Shown: positions 25,322 to 37,458, numbered from the stretch's first letter. The stretch: DNA of 64,000 bases from Rhodocyclales bacterium (GCA_016235025.1 JACRMV010000006.1:108951-172950), one strand, 5' to 3'. Program-made: numbers and translations. The notes: generated from the sequence alone by a model not told the origin.

Positions 25322-26523
25322 TCAGCCTGGCCGGCCGCGACATTCTCCATGCCTGGGGAAAGTTCGTCTTCACCGGCTTCGGCCTGGGGTTGCTCATCGG
25401 TGTGACGCTGGTCATGGCCGGGGTGTACCGGGGCATGGTGGATGATGGTAAAGCCTTGCTCGACAACAGCGGCGCCGATCTCTGGGTGGTGCAAAAGGAC
25501 ACTCTGGGGCCTTATGCGGAGTCGTCCAGCCTCAACGATGACGTATATCGCGCCATCCTTGCCATGCCGGGCATCGCCCAGGCCGCGAACGTGACCTATC
25601 TGACCATGCAGGTGCGAAAGGGCGAGCGCGACGTGCGGTCCATGGTGGTCGGCATCGCACCGGGTCAATTGGGGGCTACGCCTGGATGGCCTCCGTATCT
25701 CGTCGCGGGACACCAGATCACGCGAGGTCACTACGAGGCGGTGGCCGACATCGCCACCGGCTTCAAGCTCGGCGACATGCTGAAAATCCGCCGCAACCAA
25801 TACACCGTCGTGGGACTGACCCGGCGCATGGTGTCCTCCAGCGGTGACCCGATGGTGTTCATCCCGCTCAAGGATGCCCAGGAGGCCCAGTTCCTCAAGG
25901 ACAACGACGCCATCTGGCAAAGCCGGCGCCGCACCGAAGCCAACCCGGCCTTCAATCGACCTGGCGTTCCAGGTTTGCTGGATGCCGTGATTGCTTCACA
26001 GAGCACCAACGCGTTCGTCAATGCCGTGCTGGTCACGCTGAAGCCGGGTCATGCGCCGGACGAGGTCGCGGAATCCATTCGCCGCTGGAAGCGCCTGACG
26101 GTCTACACCCGGTCACAGATGGAAGAAATACTCATCGGCAAGCTGATCGCCACCTCGTCCAAGCAGATCGGCATGTTCCTGGTCATCCTGGCCATCGTCA
26201 GCGCCGCCATCGTCGCTTTCATCATCTACACGCTGACCATGGACAAGATCCGCGAGATCGCGGTGCTGAAGCTCATTGGCACCCGCAACCGCACCATCGC
26301 CGCGATGATCATGCAGCAGGCGCTCGCGCTCGGGGTGATCGGCTTCGCGGTCGGCAAGATCACTGCGACTTTCGCGGCGCCGCTGTTTCCAAAATATGTG
26401 TTGCTGATGCCGCTCGATTCCATCGCCGGTTTTTTTGCCGTACTCGTGATTTGCGTACTGGCCAGCATTGTCGCCATTCGCATGGCGCTCAAGGTCGATC
26501 CGGCCGAAGCGATCGGAGGTTGA
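25318..26523 (+). CDS. ABC transporter permease (FtsX/MacB/DevC type)
   Basis: 401 aa. The N-terminal TM (FTGFGLGLLIGVTLVMAGVY) is followed by a large periplasmic MacB-like core (residues 45-260) and three C-terminal TMs (FLVILAIVSAAIVAFIIYTL, then two more). The pattern is the FtsX-like fold of mechanotransmission ABC exporters. The adaptor gene overlaps its start by 4 bp, and the cognate ATPase is encoded at 27043 beyond a small gene. The substrate is unknown. Confidence 0.92.
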   Translation: MISLAGRDILHAWGKFVFTGFGLGLLIGVTLVMAGVYRGMVDDGKALLDNSGADLWVVQKDTLGPYAESSSLNDDVYRAILAMPGIAQAANVTYLTMQVRKGERDVRSMVVGIAPGQLGATPGWPPYLVAGHQITRGHYEAVADIATGFKLGDMLKIRRNQYTVVGLTRRMVSSSGDPMVFIPLKDAQEAQFLKDNDAIWQSRRRTEANPAFNRPGVPGLLDAVIASQSTNAFVNAVLVTLKPGHAPDEVAESIRRWKRLTVYTRSQMEEILIGKLIATSSKQIGMFLVILAIVSAAIVAFIIYTLTMDKIREIAVLKLIGTRNRTIAAMIMQQALALGVIGFAVGKITATFAAPLFPKYVLLMPLDSIAGFFAVLVICVLASIVAIRMALKVDPAEAIGG

Positions 26524-26591
26524 CAACGAAGGGTGGCGATGGCCGAACCCCCTTTCGCTTTACTAACCCGGCCATATTCAGGAGATCAAAA

Positions 26592-26981
26592 ATGAAACAT
26601 ATGGACCGCATGAAATGGATGTTCTTCGCCCTGGCAGGGGCGCTAGCAGCAGGTGGCGCCCTCGCCGCAGACGCTCCTCTGCCGACCCAGACACAGATAC
26701 GGGAGCAGGTGCGCCAGCAGACGCGCGAGGAAGCACAAATCCGTGATCGCACCACGGGCTTGACCCCTGAGGAACGTGAGGCACGCCAGGCCGAACGCCA
26801 GACCAACCGTGAGGAACGCCAGGTCAATCGGCAGAGCGGTCAAGGCTCGGTTATGACTACGGAAGAGCGCGAGGCGCGCCGGGCGGAACGACAGGCCAAT
26901 TCGCAGAGTGGCCAGGGTATGGGCAGCGGGCAGGGCCAGCGTGGCGGCATGGGCGGTGGAATGGGCCGCGGCCATCGCTGA
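26592..26981 (+). CDS. secreted Arg/Glu/Gln-rich repeat protein
   Basis: 129 aa with a signal peptide (MFFALAGALAAGGALAADAP). The mature part contains two copies of a charged repeat (TPEEREARQAERQTNREERQ and TTEEREARRAERQANSQSGQ), joined by VNRQSGQGSVM, and ends in a Gly/Met-rich tail (GGMGGGMGRGHR). GGAG lies before the ATG. It sits inside the efflux operon between permease and ATPase, so it may be a periplasmic accessory or substrate-binding component. The His/Met-rich end hints at metal contact (inference). I recognise no family. Confidence 0.75.
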   Translation: MKHMDRMKWMFFALAGALAAGGALAADAPLPTQTQIREQVRQQTREEAQIRDRTTGLTPEEREARQAERQTNREERQVNRQSGQGSVMTTEEREARRAERQANSQSGQGMGSGQGQRGGMGGGMGRGHR

Positions 26982-27042
26982 ATGTTTTGTTTTTCGGGGC
27001 GGCGTCATGCCGCCCGGTTTCTTCTGACCCGAGAGGAACTCC

Positions 27043-27765
27043 ATGCTGCATGAGTCCAACCGCTCCGGAATCCACATCGCAGGGCTGCGCAAGCGCTACG
27101 GCGAGGGTGATACCGCTGTCGATGCCCTGAAGGGCGTGGACATGCAGGTGGCGCCGGGTGAGGTGGTGGGCCTGATCGGGCCGTCCGGTTCAGGCAAGAG
27201 CACCCTGCTTAAATGCCTGGGCGCCGTGATCGACCCCAGCGCCGGGCGCATGGTCCTGGGCGATGAAGTGATCTACGACGATGGCTGGAAAGTCCGTGAT
27301 CTGCGCGCCTTGCGACGGGACAAGATTGGTTTCGTATTCCAGGCGCCGTACCTGATCCCGTTTCTCGATGTCACCGACAACGTGGCGCTGCTGCCGATGC
27401 TCGCAGGCGTCACGAATGGAGAGTCGCGCGCGAAGGCACTGGAACTGCTCGTGGCGCTCGATGTGCAACACCGGGCCCGCGCCATGCCGTCGCAGCTTTC
27501 CGGTGGCGAACAGCAGCGGGTCGCGATTGCCCGCGGCCTGGTCAACCGCCCGCCGGTGATCCTGGCCGATGAGCCCACTGCGCCGCTGGATTCCGAGCGC
27601 GCCATGGCCGTGATCCGCATCCTCAATGACATGGCCCGCAAGTACGAGACCGCCATCATCGTCGTCACCCATGACGAAAAGATCATCCCCACTTTCAAGC
27701 GCATCTATCACATCCGCGATGGCGTCACGCACGAGGAAGCCGGAGAAGGTCGGGGATTCGAATGA
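27043..27765 (+). CDS. ABC transporter ATPase (LolD/MacB type)
   Basis: 240 aa with Walker A GPSGSGKST, Q-loop VFQAPYLIPF, ABC signature LSGGEQQRVAIARGL, Walker B VILADEPTAPLDSE and H-loop VVTHDEK. The position after Walker B reads APLDSE rather than the usual GALDSE. It powers the FtsX-type permease at 25318. The small secreted protein gene interrupts the permease-ATPase pair. Confidence 0.94.
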   Translation: MLHESNRSGIHIAGLRKRYGEGDTAVDALKGVDMQVAPGEVVGLIGPSGSGKSTLLKCLGAVIDPSAGRMVLGDEVIYDDGWKVRDLRALRRDKIGFVFQAPYLIPFLDVTDNVALLPMLAGVTNGESRAKALELLVALDVQHRARAMPSQLSGGEQQRVAIARGLVNRPPVILADEPTAPLDSERAMAVIRILNDMARKYETAIIVVTHDEKIIPTFKRIYHIRDGVTHEEAGEGRGFE

Positions 27766-27790
27766 TCTTGCAAGTAAAGGAGCAGGCACC

Positions 27791-27946
27791 ATGACGAGCG
27801 ACAGCATGAATCGATTCGAGCAAGAGCATCTCAAGCGCTGGTGGGAATCCATGATCTCGTCCTTTGCGACGCTGCAAAACAGCTGTCTGGCCTGCCATCA
27901 GAGTTTCCATAAAATGTTCGTGGAGCATTTCTATGGGCAACGCTGA
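27791..27946 (+). CDS. 51-aa protein with a CXXCH motif
   Basis: MTSDSMNRFEQEHLKRWWES, then MISSFATLQN and SCLACHQSFHKMFVEHFYGQ R. CLACH is a c-type heme-binding motif form, and the context loosely recalls the C-terminal heme helix of cytochrome c'. There is no signal peptide, so covalent heme attachment is unlikely as annotated; zinc or redox roles are alternatives. A strong ribosome binding site (AAAGGAG, 8-nt spacing) supports translation. It overlaps the start of the outer-membrane channel gene by 14 bp, so it may be a leader or coupling peptide. Confidence 0.7.
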   Translation: MTSDSMNRFEQEHLKRWWESMISSFATLQNSCLACHQSFHKMFVEHFYGQR

Positions 27947-29438
27947 AGTGACGCGCAGTCTCGGTGTTCGGCGCATGACAACCGGCTACTACTCCGTTCG
28001 CGCAATCACGGCATTGATCCTTGCCGGATTGCTGGCCGGCTGTGCTGCCGGACTCGATTTCAAACGGCCGGTGGCCCCTGATGTACCCGGCTACACAGCG
28101 GCGCCTTTGCCGGAGCGAACGGCATCCGCACCTACGGCCTTGGGAGATGCGCAGTACTTTAGCGCTGGTGCGAGCGTGAGCGCGCAGTGGTGGCAGAGTC
28201 TGGGTTCATCCAAGCTCGATGCACTGATCGAGCAGGCTTTTCAGGCCAGCCCAACGCTGGTTTCTGCCAAGGCCACCTTGCGGCAGGCGCAGGAAATCTA
28301 TTCGGCGCAAGCGGGATCGACGCTTTATCCCCAGGTTGATGCCGCTATCGGCGCTCAGCGTCAACGCACGAATCCCAGCACTTTGGGCCAGGTCGGCGAG
28401 GCACGGGAATTCAGTCTGTACAACGCCAGTGTCGGCGTGCACTACCAACTCGACCTGGCCGGTGGCAACCGGCGCGTTTTGGAAGCCCTGGCTGCTCGCG
28501 CTGACTATCGGCGCTACGAACTGGAAGGTGCGCGGTTGACCTTGGCGGCGAACATTGTTACCACCGCCATCACCCAAGCCAGGCTCGCCGGGCAAATCCA
28601 GTCCACGGAGGCCATCCTTCGCGCCCAGGATGAACAATTGCACCTCACCCGAGAGCGGGTGCGTCTTGGTCAGGCTGCGCCGGACGATGTACTTGCCTTG
28701 CAAACTCAGGTGGAGCAGACCCGCGCTGGACTTCCCTTGCTGCGCAAACAACTCCAGCAGAACGCACATCTGCTGGCGGTGCTCGCTGGCCGGGCGCCGG
28801 GCGCGGGAGGCTTACCCACCTTCACTCTGGAGGAGTTCACCCTTCCGTCTGACCTGCCGCTGGTCTTGCCGTCCGAATTGGTGCGCCGCCGCCCCGACAT
28901 TCAGGCCGCAGAAGCCCTATTGCATGCCGCCAACGCGGAATACGGCGTCGCGGTCGCCAAGTTGTACCCACAACTCAACATCAGTGCCAGCCTCGGTTCG
29001 CAGGCTTTGAGCACGGGCGCCTTGTTCGGCGGCGGCTCGGCGGTATGGAGCCTCATCGGGCAGTTGACCCAACCGCTTTTCAATCCCGGACTGCCCGCGC
29101 AAAAGCGTGCGTCATTGGCCGCATTCGATGCGGCGGCGGCGAATTACCAAAGCGTTGTGCTTGAAGCCCTACGCAACGTGGCCGACGTATTGCGAGCACT
29201 GGACAACGATGCACAGACACTGGCTGCACTGGCAACCGCCGATATCGCAGCGCAGGGCTTACTGGAATCTATGCAAAGGCAATATGCACTGGGTGCTGCC
29301 AGTTATGTCCAACTGCTCATCGCACAACAGCAGGCGCAACAGAATCGAATCAACCTGATTGCGGCTCAGGCGCAACGCCTCGTCGATAGCGCCGCTTTGT
29401 ACCAAGCATTGGGTGGGGGCTGGGTTGACGTAAGTTGA
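27933..29438 (+). CDS. outer-membrane efflux lipoprotein (NodT/OprM family)
   Basis: About 501 aa with lipobox LLAGC near residue 36. Two OEP repeats form the TolC-like channel; family marks include WWQSLGSSKLDALIEQAF, VGVHYQLDLAGGNRRVLEAL, RRRPDIQAAEALLHAANAEY and a C-terminal AASYVQLLIAQQQAQQ. It completes the tripartite pump with the HlyD adaptor and ABC exporter. The ATG at 27933 has GGAG at 8 nt; the ATG at 27975 is an alternative. Confidence 0.92.
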   Translation: MGNAEVTRSLGVRRMTTGYYSVRAITALILAGLLAGCAAGLDFKRPVAPDVPGYTAAPLPERTASAPTALGDAQYFSAGASVSAQWWQSLGSSKLDALIEQAFQASPTLVSAKATLRQAQEIYSAQAGSTLYPQVDAAIGAQRQRTNPSTLGQVGEAREFSLYNASVGVHYQLDLAGGNRRVLEALAARADYRRYELEGARLTLAANIVTTAITQARLAGQIQSTEAILRAQDEQLHLTRERVRLGQAAPDDVLALQTQVEQTRAGLPLLRKQLQQNAHLLAVLAGRAPGAGGLPTFTLEEFTLPSDLPLVLPSELVRRRPDIQAAEALLHAANAEYGVAVAKLYPQLNISASLGSQALSTGALFGGGSAVWSLIGQLTQPLFNPGLPAQKRASLAAFDAAAANYQSVVLEALRNVADVLRALDNDAQTLAALATADIAAQGLLESMQRQYALGAASYVQLLIAQQQAQQNRINLIAAQAQRLVDSAALYQALGGGWVDVS

Positions 29439-29600
29439 AAGCGTGCAATCTGCCGACGGTGGCAAAGATCATGCGAAAACGCTACCCGAACGCTATCTGA
29501 TCAGGCCGTTTGTGTTTTGCGTCGATCTGGTGAAGGCAACCGGCGAACCTGATCATCGGCTGCGCCGGGCATCCGTCAGTAGTAAAAATCGCCCTATTTT

Positions 29601-29653
29601 CGCCGTGTCACCAGCGCCGACTTTTTGAGACACCGGCGCAGTCGTAGCGGAAA
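29601..29653 (-). repeat. dispersed repeat copy 4 (extended form)
   Basis: On the plus strand CGCCGTGTCACCAGCGCCGA then CTTTTTGAGACACCGGCGCA, ending 3 bp before the mutS stop codon. Direct-repeat partner of 23355-23407. Confidence 0.75.
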
Positions 29654-29655
29654 CA

Positions 29656-32265
<2,610 letters not shown>

Positions 32266-32286
32266 GGCGTGTTGATTATTCAATTG

Positions 32287-33444
32287 TTACCTGGCGCGAA
32301 CTGTTACCTTGCGCGGGTTGTCGTCGGCGGGCATGAGATGGATATGTTCGCCGCGCAGGCGCAATGTGAGCTGCTGGCCTTCGGCCAGGGCATAGCGGCG
32401 GGCGATATGGTGCGATACGTTCAGGGACAGCCGGGCGTCACCCGTTGCGTTTGCCTGCACCTGGATGTGCACGGTTTCTCCCAGTGCCACGATTTTGACG
32501 ATGCGGCCGGAAAGCGGGTTGTCGAGCGGGTCGCGGGAGTCATGATCGAGCGGCATCAACAGCACATCGGCGGCGGGCAGAGTCCAGTTGATCCCTGTGC
32601 CGGGGGTGAAGTCCGGTTGCAAGCGCACCTTGAGGCGCTGTCCGTGCCAGCCGATCAGGGTATGGCCCGATGACGCCTGATGGGCGATGACCTCGCCGGT
32701 GAACAGGTTCTTCAGCCCGATCAGGCGTGCGACTTCGGCGCTGACCGGGCGCCGGCGGACGACTAGTGGTGACCCGGTCTGGAGGGTTCTGCCGCGACTG
32801 AGGATGGTCATGCGATCGGCCAGCATGGCTGCTTCGTCGAGGTCGTGGGTGACGAGAATCACCGGCATCTTCAGGTCGCGGCGCAACTCGGCCAGTTCGA
32901 CGTAGAGTTTCTCGCGCGTGGCCCGGTCGACGGCGGAAAACGGCTCATCCAGCAGCAGGACATGCGGGTCGCGCGCCAGCGCCCGGGCCACGGCGACGCG
33001 TTGCTGCTGGCCACCGGACAGCTGTGCCGGCCGTCGTGCGGCGAGCCCGTCAAGATGCACCTTGCGCAGCAGTGCCTGTGCCCGCTTGCGGGCATCCGGG
33101 GTGGTTGGATCATCCATGCCTTCGAGGATGTTTTCCAGCGCGCCAAGATGCGGGAACAGGGCGTAATTCTGGAACACCATGCCGATGCGGCGGCGGGCGG
33201 TGGAGAGCTGGAGGCCGGCAGCGGTATCGAGCCAGGTTTCGCCGTTGCAGACGATCCGGCCGTGTTGCGGCGCGTACAGTCCGGCGATGCTGCGCAACAC
33301 GGTGGATTTGCCGCTGCCGGAAGGCCCGACCAGGGCGAGCAATTCGCCCTGCCGACAGGCGATTTCCGCCGCCAGGGGAATCGGTCCGGTTTGCTGCAAT
33401 GTGGCGTGGAGCATGGCTGAGGATGTGCTCGGTGGCTTGTTCAT
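32287..33444 (-). CDS. modC: molybdate ABC transporter ATPase ModC
   Basis: About 385 aa. Walker A GPSGSGKST, Q-loop MVFQNYALFPHLGAL, signature LSGGQQQRVAVARALARDP and Walker B VLLLDEPFSAVD are followed by a C-terminal MOP/TOBE domain (residues 300-380, SLNVSHHIARRYALAEGQQL) that senses molybdate. Gene order modA-modB-modC and 10-12 bp gaps fix its role. The ATG at 33444 is preferred to a GTG at 33450. Confidence 0.93.
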   Translation of the reverse strand: MNKPPSTSSAMLHATLQQTGPIPLAAEIACRQGELLALVGPSGSGKSTVLRSIAGLYAPQHGRIVCNGETWLDTAAGLQLSTARRRIGMVFQNYALFPHLGALENILEGMDDPTTPDARKRAQALLRKVHLDGLAARRPAQLSGGQQQRVAVARALARDPHVLLLDEPFSAVDRATREKLYVELAELRRDLKMPVILVTHDLDEAAMLADRMTILSRGRTLQTGSPLVVRRRPVSAEVARLIGLKNLFTGEVIAHQASSGHTLIGWHGQRLKVRLQPDFTPGTGINWTLPAADVLLMPLDHDSRDPLDNPLSGRIVKIVALGETVHIQVQANATGDARLSLNVSHHIARRYALAEGQQLTLRLRGEHIHLMPADDNPRKVTVRAR

Positions 33445-33456
33445 TTCCACAGGGCC

Positions 33457-34125
33457 TCACGCCGGATAGGGCTCGATGCGGCGCATGAGGCGATAGGACA
33501 GGCTGATGGACAGCAGGGAAATCATCAGCAGGACAGCCGACATCAGTCCGGCGGCGGTCGTGTCGAAGGCCTGCGTCCGGTCATAGATCGAAATGGCGAT
33601 GGTGCGCGTCTCGCCGGGAATCGAGCCGCCCACCATCAGCACCACGCCGAATTCGCCCAGCGTATGGGCGAAGGTGAGCACCAGTGCGGAGACGACGCCA
33701 GGCCAGGCCAGCGGTAATTCGATGCGGGTGAACTGCCGCCAGCGCGACATGCCGCAGCACATCGCCGCCTCGCGCACTTCCGGCGCGATTGACTCGAAGG
33801 CGCGCTGCATCGGCTGGATGGCAAATGGCAGATTGAAAATCAGCGAGGCGATCAGCAGTCCCTCGAAGGAGAATGCCAGCGGGTGGCTAAAGAGGGATTG
33901 ATACCACTGCCCGACAGGCGATGCGCCACCCATGGCGACCAGCAAATAAAAGCCCAGCACGGTGGGCGGCAGCACCAGCGGCAGGGCCAGCGCCGCCTCG
34001 ACCAGGTATTTGCCGCGAAACCGGCGCCAGGCCAGCGCACGGCCCGCCCACAGGCCGCACGGCAGGAGCACCAGCATGGTCAGTGCCGCCAGTTTGAATG
34101 AGAGAAGCAGGGCAAGCCAATCCAT
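33457..34125 (-). CDS. modB: molybdate ABC transporter permease ModB
   Basis: About 222 aa with five to six TM segments. The EAA-like loop reads EVREAAMCCGMSRWRQFTRI. The family signature VEAALALPLVLPPTVLGFYL is present, as is HTLGEFGVVLMVGGSIPGET. It forms the molybdate channel. An upstream in-frame TTG at 34134 was rejected in favour of the ATG at 34125. It lies 10 bp after modA. Confidence 0.94.
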   Translation of the reverse strand: MDWLALLLSFKLAALTMLVLLPCGLWAGRALAWRRFRGKYLVEAALALPLVLPPTVLGFYLLVAMGGASPVGQWYQSLFSHPLAFSFEGLLIASLIFNLPFAIQPMQRAFESIAPEVREAAMCCGMSRWRQFTRIELPLAWPGVVSALVLTFAHTLGEFGVVLMVGGSIPGETRTIAISIYDRTQAFDTTAAGLMSAVLLMISLLSISLSYRLMRRIEPYPA

Positions 34126-34135
34126 TGGGTGCAAC

Positions 34136-34924
34136 CTAGGGTTTGCCGGGCAGGGTGAAGCCGTGGTTTTTCATGATGGCGCGGGCAGTGGGTTGCTGCA
34201 TGTAGCGGTAGAACAATTGCGCCGTTTCATCGGCATTCTTCAGCAGCACCATGCGCTGCCTGAGCGGCGGGTGCCAGTCTTGCGGAATCAGGGCAAAACG
34301 GCTACGCGGCGGAAAGGTGGGAGAAAGCGCCAGCGAGTAGGCGATGATGCCGCCCTGGGCGCTGCCGGAGAGGGCAAACTGGGCAGCCTGCGCCACATTT
34401 TCACCCAGCACCAGCTTGTCCTGCATTTTTTCCCACAAGCCGGCATGTCTCAATGCTTCCTCGGCGCGCTTGCCATACGGCGCATGTTCCGGATTGGCTA
34501 TGGCGAATTTCTTGAGTCGCCCGTCGACAAGGGCTGCGGCGAGGTCTTTCAGTTCGCTGTCGGCGACGAGCGGCGAACCCTCGGGAACGACAACCGCGAT
34601 GCGCCCGAGGGCATAAAGCGTTCCGCGACCCAGGGTTTTTCCGGCATCAGCCAGCCTGAAGACGGAGTCCTCATCGGCTGCGAGGAACAACTGGAAGGGG
34701 GCGCCATTTTCGATCTGGCGGCAGAGGTTTTCAGAGGAGCCGAAAATCAGCCTGACGTTGCGCCGGGTGTCATGGCTGAAGGCGGCAGCAATTTCCTCCA
34801 GCGCGAATTTCAGGTTGGCTGCAGCCGCAATCACGGGCGCCCCGGCCCAGGCTGTACTGGCTGAAAAAACAATCAGCAACAGGCCAAGAACCAAACGCCG
34901 CATCACGGCAAACAAGGGGTTCAT
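34136..34924 (-). CDS. modA: molybdate-binding periplasmic protein ModA
   Basis: About 262 aa with a signal peptide (RLVLGLLLIVFSASTAWAGA). The type II binding protein begins PVIAAAANLKFALEEIAAAF and continues IFGSSENLCRQIENGAPFQL and FLAADED, the oxyanion-binding motifs of ModA. It captures molybdate for ModBC. Molybdenum is needed by the NasA nitrate reductase 16 kb away. ATG 34924 or 34903 may be used; the extended upstream reading into 35023 covers the inverted repeat and was rejected. Confidence 0.92.
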   Translation of the reverse strand: MNPLFAVMRRLVLGLLLIVFSASTAWAGAPVIAAAANLKFALEEIAAAFSHDTRRNVRLIFGSSENLCRQIENGAPFQLFLAADEDSVFRLADAGKTLGRGTLYALGRIAVVVPEGSPLVADSELKDLAAALVDGRLKKFAIANPEHAPYGKRAEEALRHAGLWEKMQDKLVLGENVAQAAQFALSGSAQGGIIAYSLALSPTFPPRSRFALIPQDWHPPLRQRMVLLKNADETAQLFYRYMQQPTARAIMKNHGFTLPGKP

Positions 34925-35000
34925 GAGGGTATATCCATCAGGGAATCCGCTGATTCTACGGCACACCCATTGGCGCTCGCGTGCTCTGCGCATCCTCAAA

Positions 35001-35123
35001 CTCCGCGATTGAAATTTGCACAACCCGGCTATAGGTTTTTGATAGACGCCGGGATGAGAAATCGGATGCGGGAGCGAGGCCTGGCGGAGCTCCTTTATCC
35101 TCCATGCAAATTCAATCGCGGAG
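35001..35123. repeat. 20-bp inverted repeat pair upstream of modA and pyrD
   Basis: CTCCGCGATTGAAATTTGCA (35001-35020) is the reverse complement, with one indel, of TGCAAATTCAATCGCGGAG (35105-35123). The arms are 84 bp apart in the divergent modA/pyrD region. The intervening sequence can form a smaller hairpin (CCCGGC / GCCGGG). It could be a mobile-element relic or a regulatory structure. Confidence 0.7.
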
Positions 35124-35186
35124 CCTGGGGTGAAACTTTTCTTTCAATGCGGTCGATGACACGTTACCCATCGTAAAATTTCACCC

Positions 35187-36203
35187 ATGATATCTATCTA
35201 CTCCCTGGTTCGCCCCTTTCTATTTGCACTCGAGCCGGAACAGGCCCACGAGTTCACCCTGAAGCTCCTCGCTGCAAGCAGCCGCATCCCTGGTCCGCAA
35301 ACAAAAGAAAATTCCAGCACCGCCATAAGCGTGATGGGCCTGAACTTCCCCAATCGCGTGGGCCTGGCGGCTGGACTGGACAAGAATGGTGTCGCCGTGG
35401 ATGGGCTTGCCCGTCTCGGCTTCGGCTTCCTGGAAGTAGGCACCGTGACACCGCGTTCGCAGCCGGGCAATCCGCTGCCGCGCCTGTTCCGGCTGCCACA
35501 GCAGCAAGCCATCATCAACCGCATGGGCTTCAACAACCTGGGCATTGACGCACTTGTTGAACGACTCGGACAGGCTCGCTACAAGGGAATCCTCGGCATC
35601 AACATCGGCAAGAACTTCGATACTCCCATGGAGCGGGCCGTAGACGATTACCTCATTTGCCTCGACAAAGCCTACTCACACGCAGATTACGTCGCTATCA
35701 ATATCTCCTCCCCAAACACAAAAAACCTGCGCCAATTGCAGGGAGCGGAAGAACTGGACGCGCTGCTGACCGCCCTGAAGACCCGCCAGCAAATCCTCGC
35801 CGACCGCCACAGCCGTTACGTTCCCATCGCCCTGAAGATTGCCCCTGATCTTGATGCAGAGCAGATTGCAGATGTTGCCGATGCGCTGCGACGACACCGG
35901 ATCGATGCCGTAATCGCCACCAACACCACGCTGAGCAGGGAAGGTGTCGAACAGTCGCCCCTGGCTGCCGAAGCGGGTGGCCTATCCGGTGCGCCCCTGT
36001 TCGAGCGCTCCACCGCCGTCGTCCGCACGCTGGCCCGTGCGCTGGCGGGCGAAGTGCCGATCATCGCCGCTGGAGGCATCACCACCGGCGCACGCGCGCG
36101 CGCCAAACTGGAAGCGGGCGCCGTGCTGGTACAGATATACAGCGGCCTCATCTATCGCGGCCCCGCTCTGGTGCGGGAGTGCATCGCCGCGACCCGCAGT
36201 TGA
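35187..36203 (+). CDS. pyrD: dihydroorotate dehydrogenase (quinone), class 2
   Basis: 338 aa. The N-terminal membrane-associating helices ([20 protein letters not shown]) mark class 2. FMN-binding and catalytic signatures are [47 protein letters not shown] (catalytic Ser) and GGLSGAPLF. It oxidises dihydroorotate to orotate with ubiquinone in pyrimidine synthesis. It is a single gene ahead of the rsx cluster. Confidence 0.97.
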   Translation: MISIYSLVRPFLFALEPEQAHEFTLKLLAASSRIPGPQTKENSSTAISVMGLNFPNRVGLAAGLDKNGVAVDGLARLGFGFLEVGTVTPRSQPGNPLPRLFRLPQQQAIINRMGFNNLGIDALVERLGQARYKGILGINIGKNFDTPMERAVDDYLICLDKAYSHADYVAINISSPNTKNLRQLQGAEELDALLTALKTRQQILADRHSRYVPIALKIAPDLDAEQIADVADALRRHRIDAVIATNTTLSREGVEQSPLAAEAGGLSGAPLFERSTAVVRTLARALAGEVPIIAAGGITTGARARAKLEAGAVLVQIYSGLIYRGPALVRECIAATRS

Positions 36204-36308
36204 ACAGCCTCGCCCGCCTGGAGCGGCGAAGTTGCCGGTACGCCGACAAACGTAGGATAATTCAGCCTTCGCCCGCCACTACGGGACATGCTGCGAATTT
36301 CGCACACC

Positions 36309-36893
36309 ATGACCAGCTATCTCTTCGTCATTCTTGGCGCCGTTCTCGTCAATAACGTCGTCTTCGTTCGCATTCTGGGGCTATGCCCCTTCATGGGGGT
36401 GTCGAAGAAGCTGGAGACGGCCATCGGCATGGGTGCAGCCACCACCTTCGTCCTCACCATGGCCTGCGGCGCCAGTTATGTCATCGATCGCTGGCTACTG
36501 GCGCCAAGTCATCTCGAATACCTGCGCACCCTCTCCTTCATCGTCACCATTGCCGCCATTGTTCAGCTTACCGAACTGGTCATCCAGAAAACCAGCCCGT
36601 TGCTGCATCAGGTGCTAGGCATCTACCTGCCGCTGATCACCACCAATTGTGCAGTGCTCGGCATCCCTTTGCTGAATGTCGGACTCAAGCACAATTTTGC
36701 CGAATCCCTGCTGTTCGGCTTCGGCAGCGCCGCTGGCTTTACCCTCGCACTGATTCTGTTTGCGGGCATCCGCGAGCGACTGGAAGGCGCGGATGTGCCG
36801 GTGCATTTTCGTGGCACGGCCATCGCCCTGGTCACGGCCGGCCTGATGAGCCTTGCCTTCATGGGCTTCGCCGGCCTGGACAAGTACAGGTAA
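36309..36893 (+). CDS. rsxA: electron transport complex subunit RsxA/RnfA
   Basis: 194 aa with six TM helices: [40 protein letters not shown] and [20 protein letters not shown], with the conserved Cys of the membrane 2Fe-2S site. The ATG at 36309 gives [10 protein letters not shown]; the upstream in-frame Met at 36288 is unsupported. It overlaps rsxB by TAATG and is the first gene of rsxABCDGE, an ion-coupled ferredoxin-type oxidoreductase. Confidence 0.95.
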   Translation: MTSYLFVILGAVLVNNVVFVRILGLCPFMGVSKKLETAIGMGAATTFVLTMACGASYVIDRWLLAPSHLEYLRTLSFIVTIAAIVQLTELVIQKTSPLLHQVLGIYLPLITTNCAVLGIPLLNVGLKHNFAESLLFGFGSAAGFTLALILFAGIRERLEGADVPVHFRGTAIALVTAGLMSLAFMGFAGLDKYR

Positions 36894-37456
36894 TGCTCAC
36901 TGCGATCCTTGTCATGGCGCTGGGTGCCGTTGTTCTTGGCGCAGCGCTGGGCTATGCCGCCGTGCGATTCCGCGTCCAGGGCGATCCGCTGGTCGAGAAA
37001 ATCGACGCCGTGCTGCCGCAAACCCAGTGCGGACAATGTGGCTTCCCCGGCTGCAAGCCCTATGCGCAAGCCATCGCCAAAGGCGAGGCCGACATCAACC
37101 AATGCCCCCCCGGTGGCGAAGAGGGCATCCGCAAACTCGCCGACCTGCTTGGCCGCGAGGTCAAGCCGCTCTCTGCAGAGCATGGCGTTGAAAAACCCAA
37201 GGCCGTCGCCTTCATTGACGAACAAATCTGCATCGGCTGCACGCTCTGCATCCAGGCCTGCCCGGTCGATGCCATTGTCGGCGCGGCCAAGCAAATGCAC
37301 ACCGTCATCGCCGCCCAGTGCACCGGCTGCGAGCTCTGTGTCCCACCCTGTCCGGTAAACTGCATCAGCATGCAGCCCATCGTCGAGACAGTGGAAACCT
37401 GGAAATGGAAATATCCCATCATTGAAATCAAACCGGCGCCGGCCAGAATCAGCTGA
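36893..37456 (+). CDS. rsxB: electron transport complex subunit RsxB/RnfB
   Basis: 187 aa. It has an N-terminal TM ([20 protein letters not shown]), a four-Cys Fe-S domain ([20 protein letters not shown] ... CPPGG), then two 4Fe-4S ferredoxin motifs ([12 protein letters not shown] and [12 protein letters not shown]). The start ATG overlaps the rsxA stop. It passes electrons to RsxC. All cluster Cys are present. Confidence 0.96.
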   Translation: MLTAILVMALGAVVLGAALGYAAVRFRVQGDPLVEKIDAVLPQTQCGQCGFPGCKPYAQAIAKGEADINQCPPGGEEGIRKLADLLGREVKPLSAEHGVEKPKAVAFIDEQICIGCTLCIQACPVDAIVGAAKQMHTVIAAQCTGCELCVPPCPVNCISMQPIVETVETWKWKYPIIEIKPAPARIS

Positions 37457-37458
37457 CC

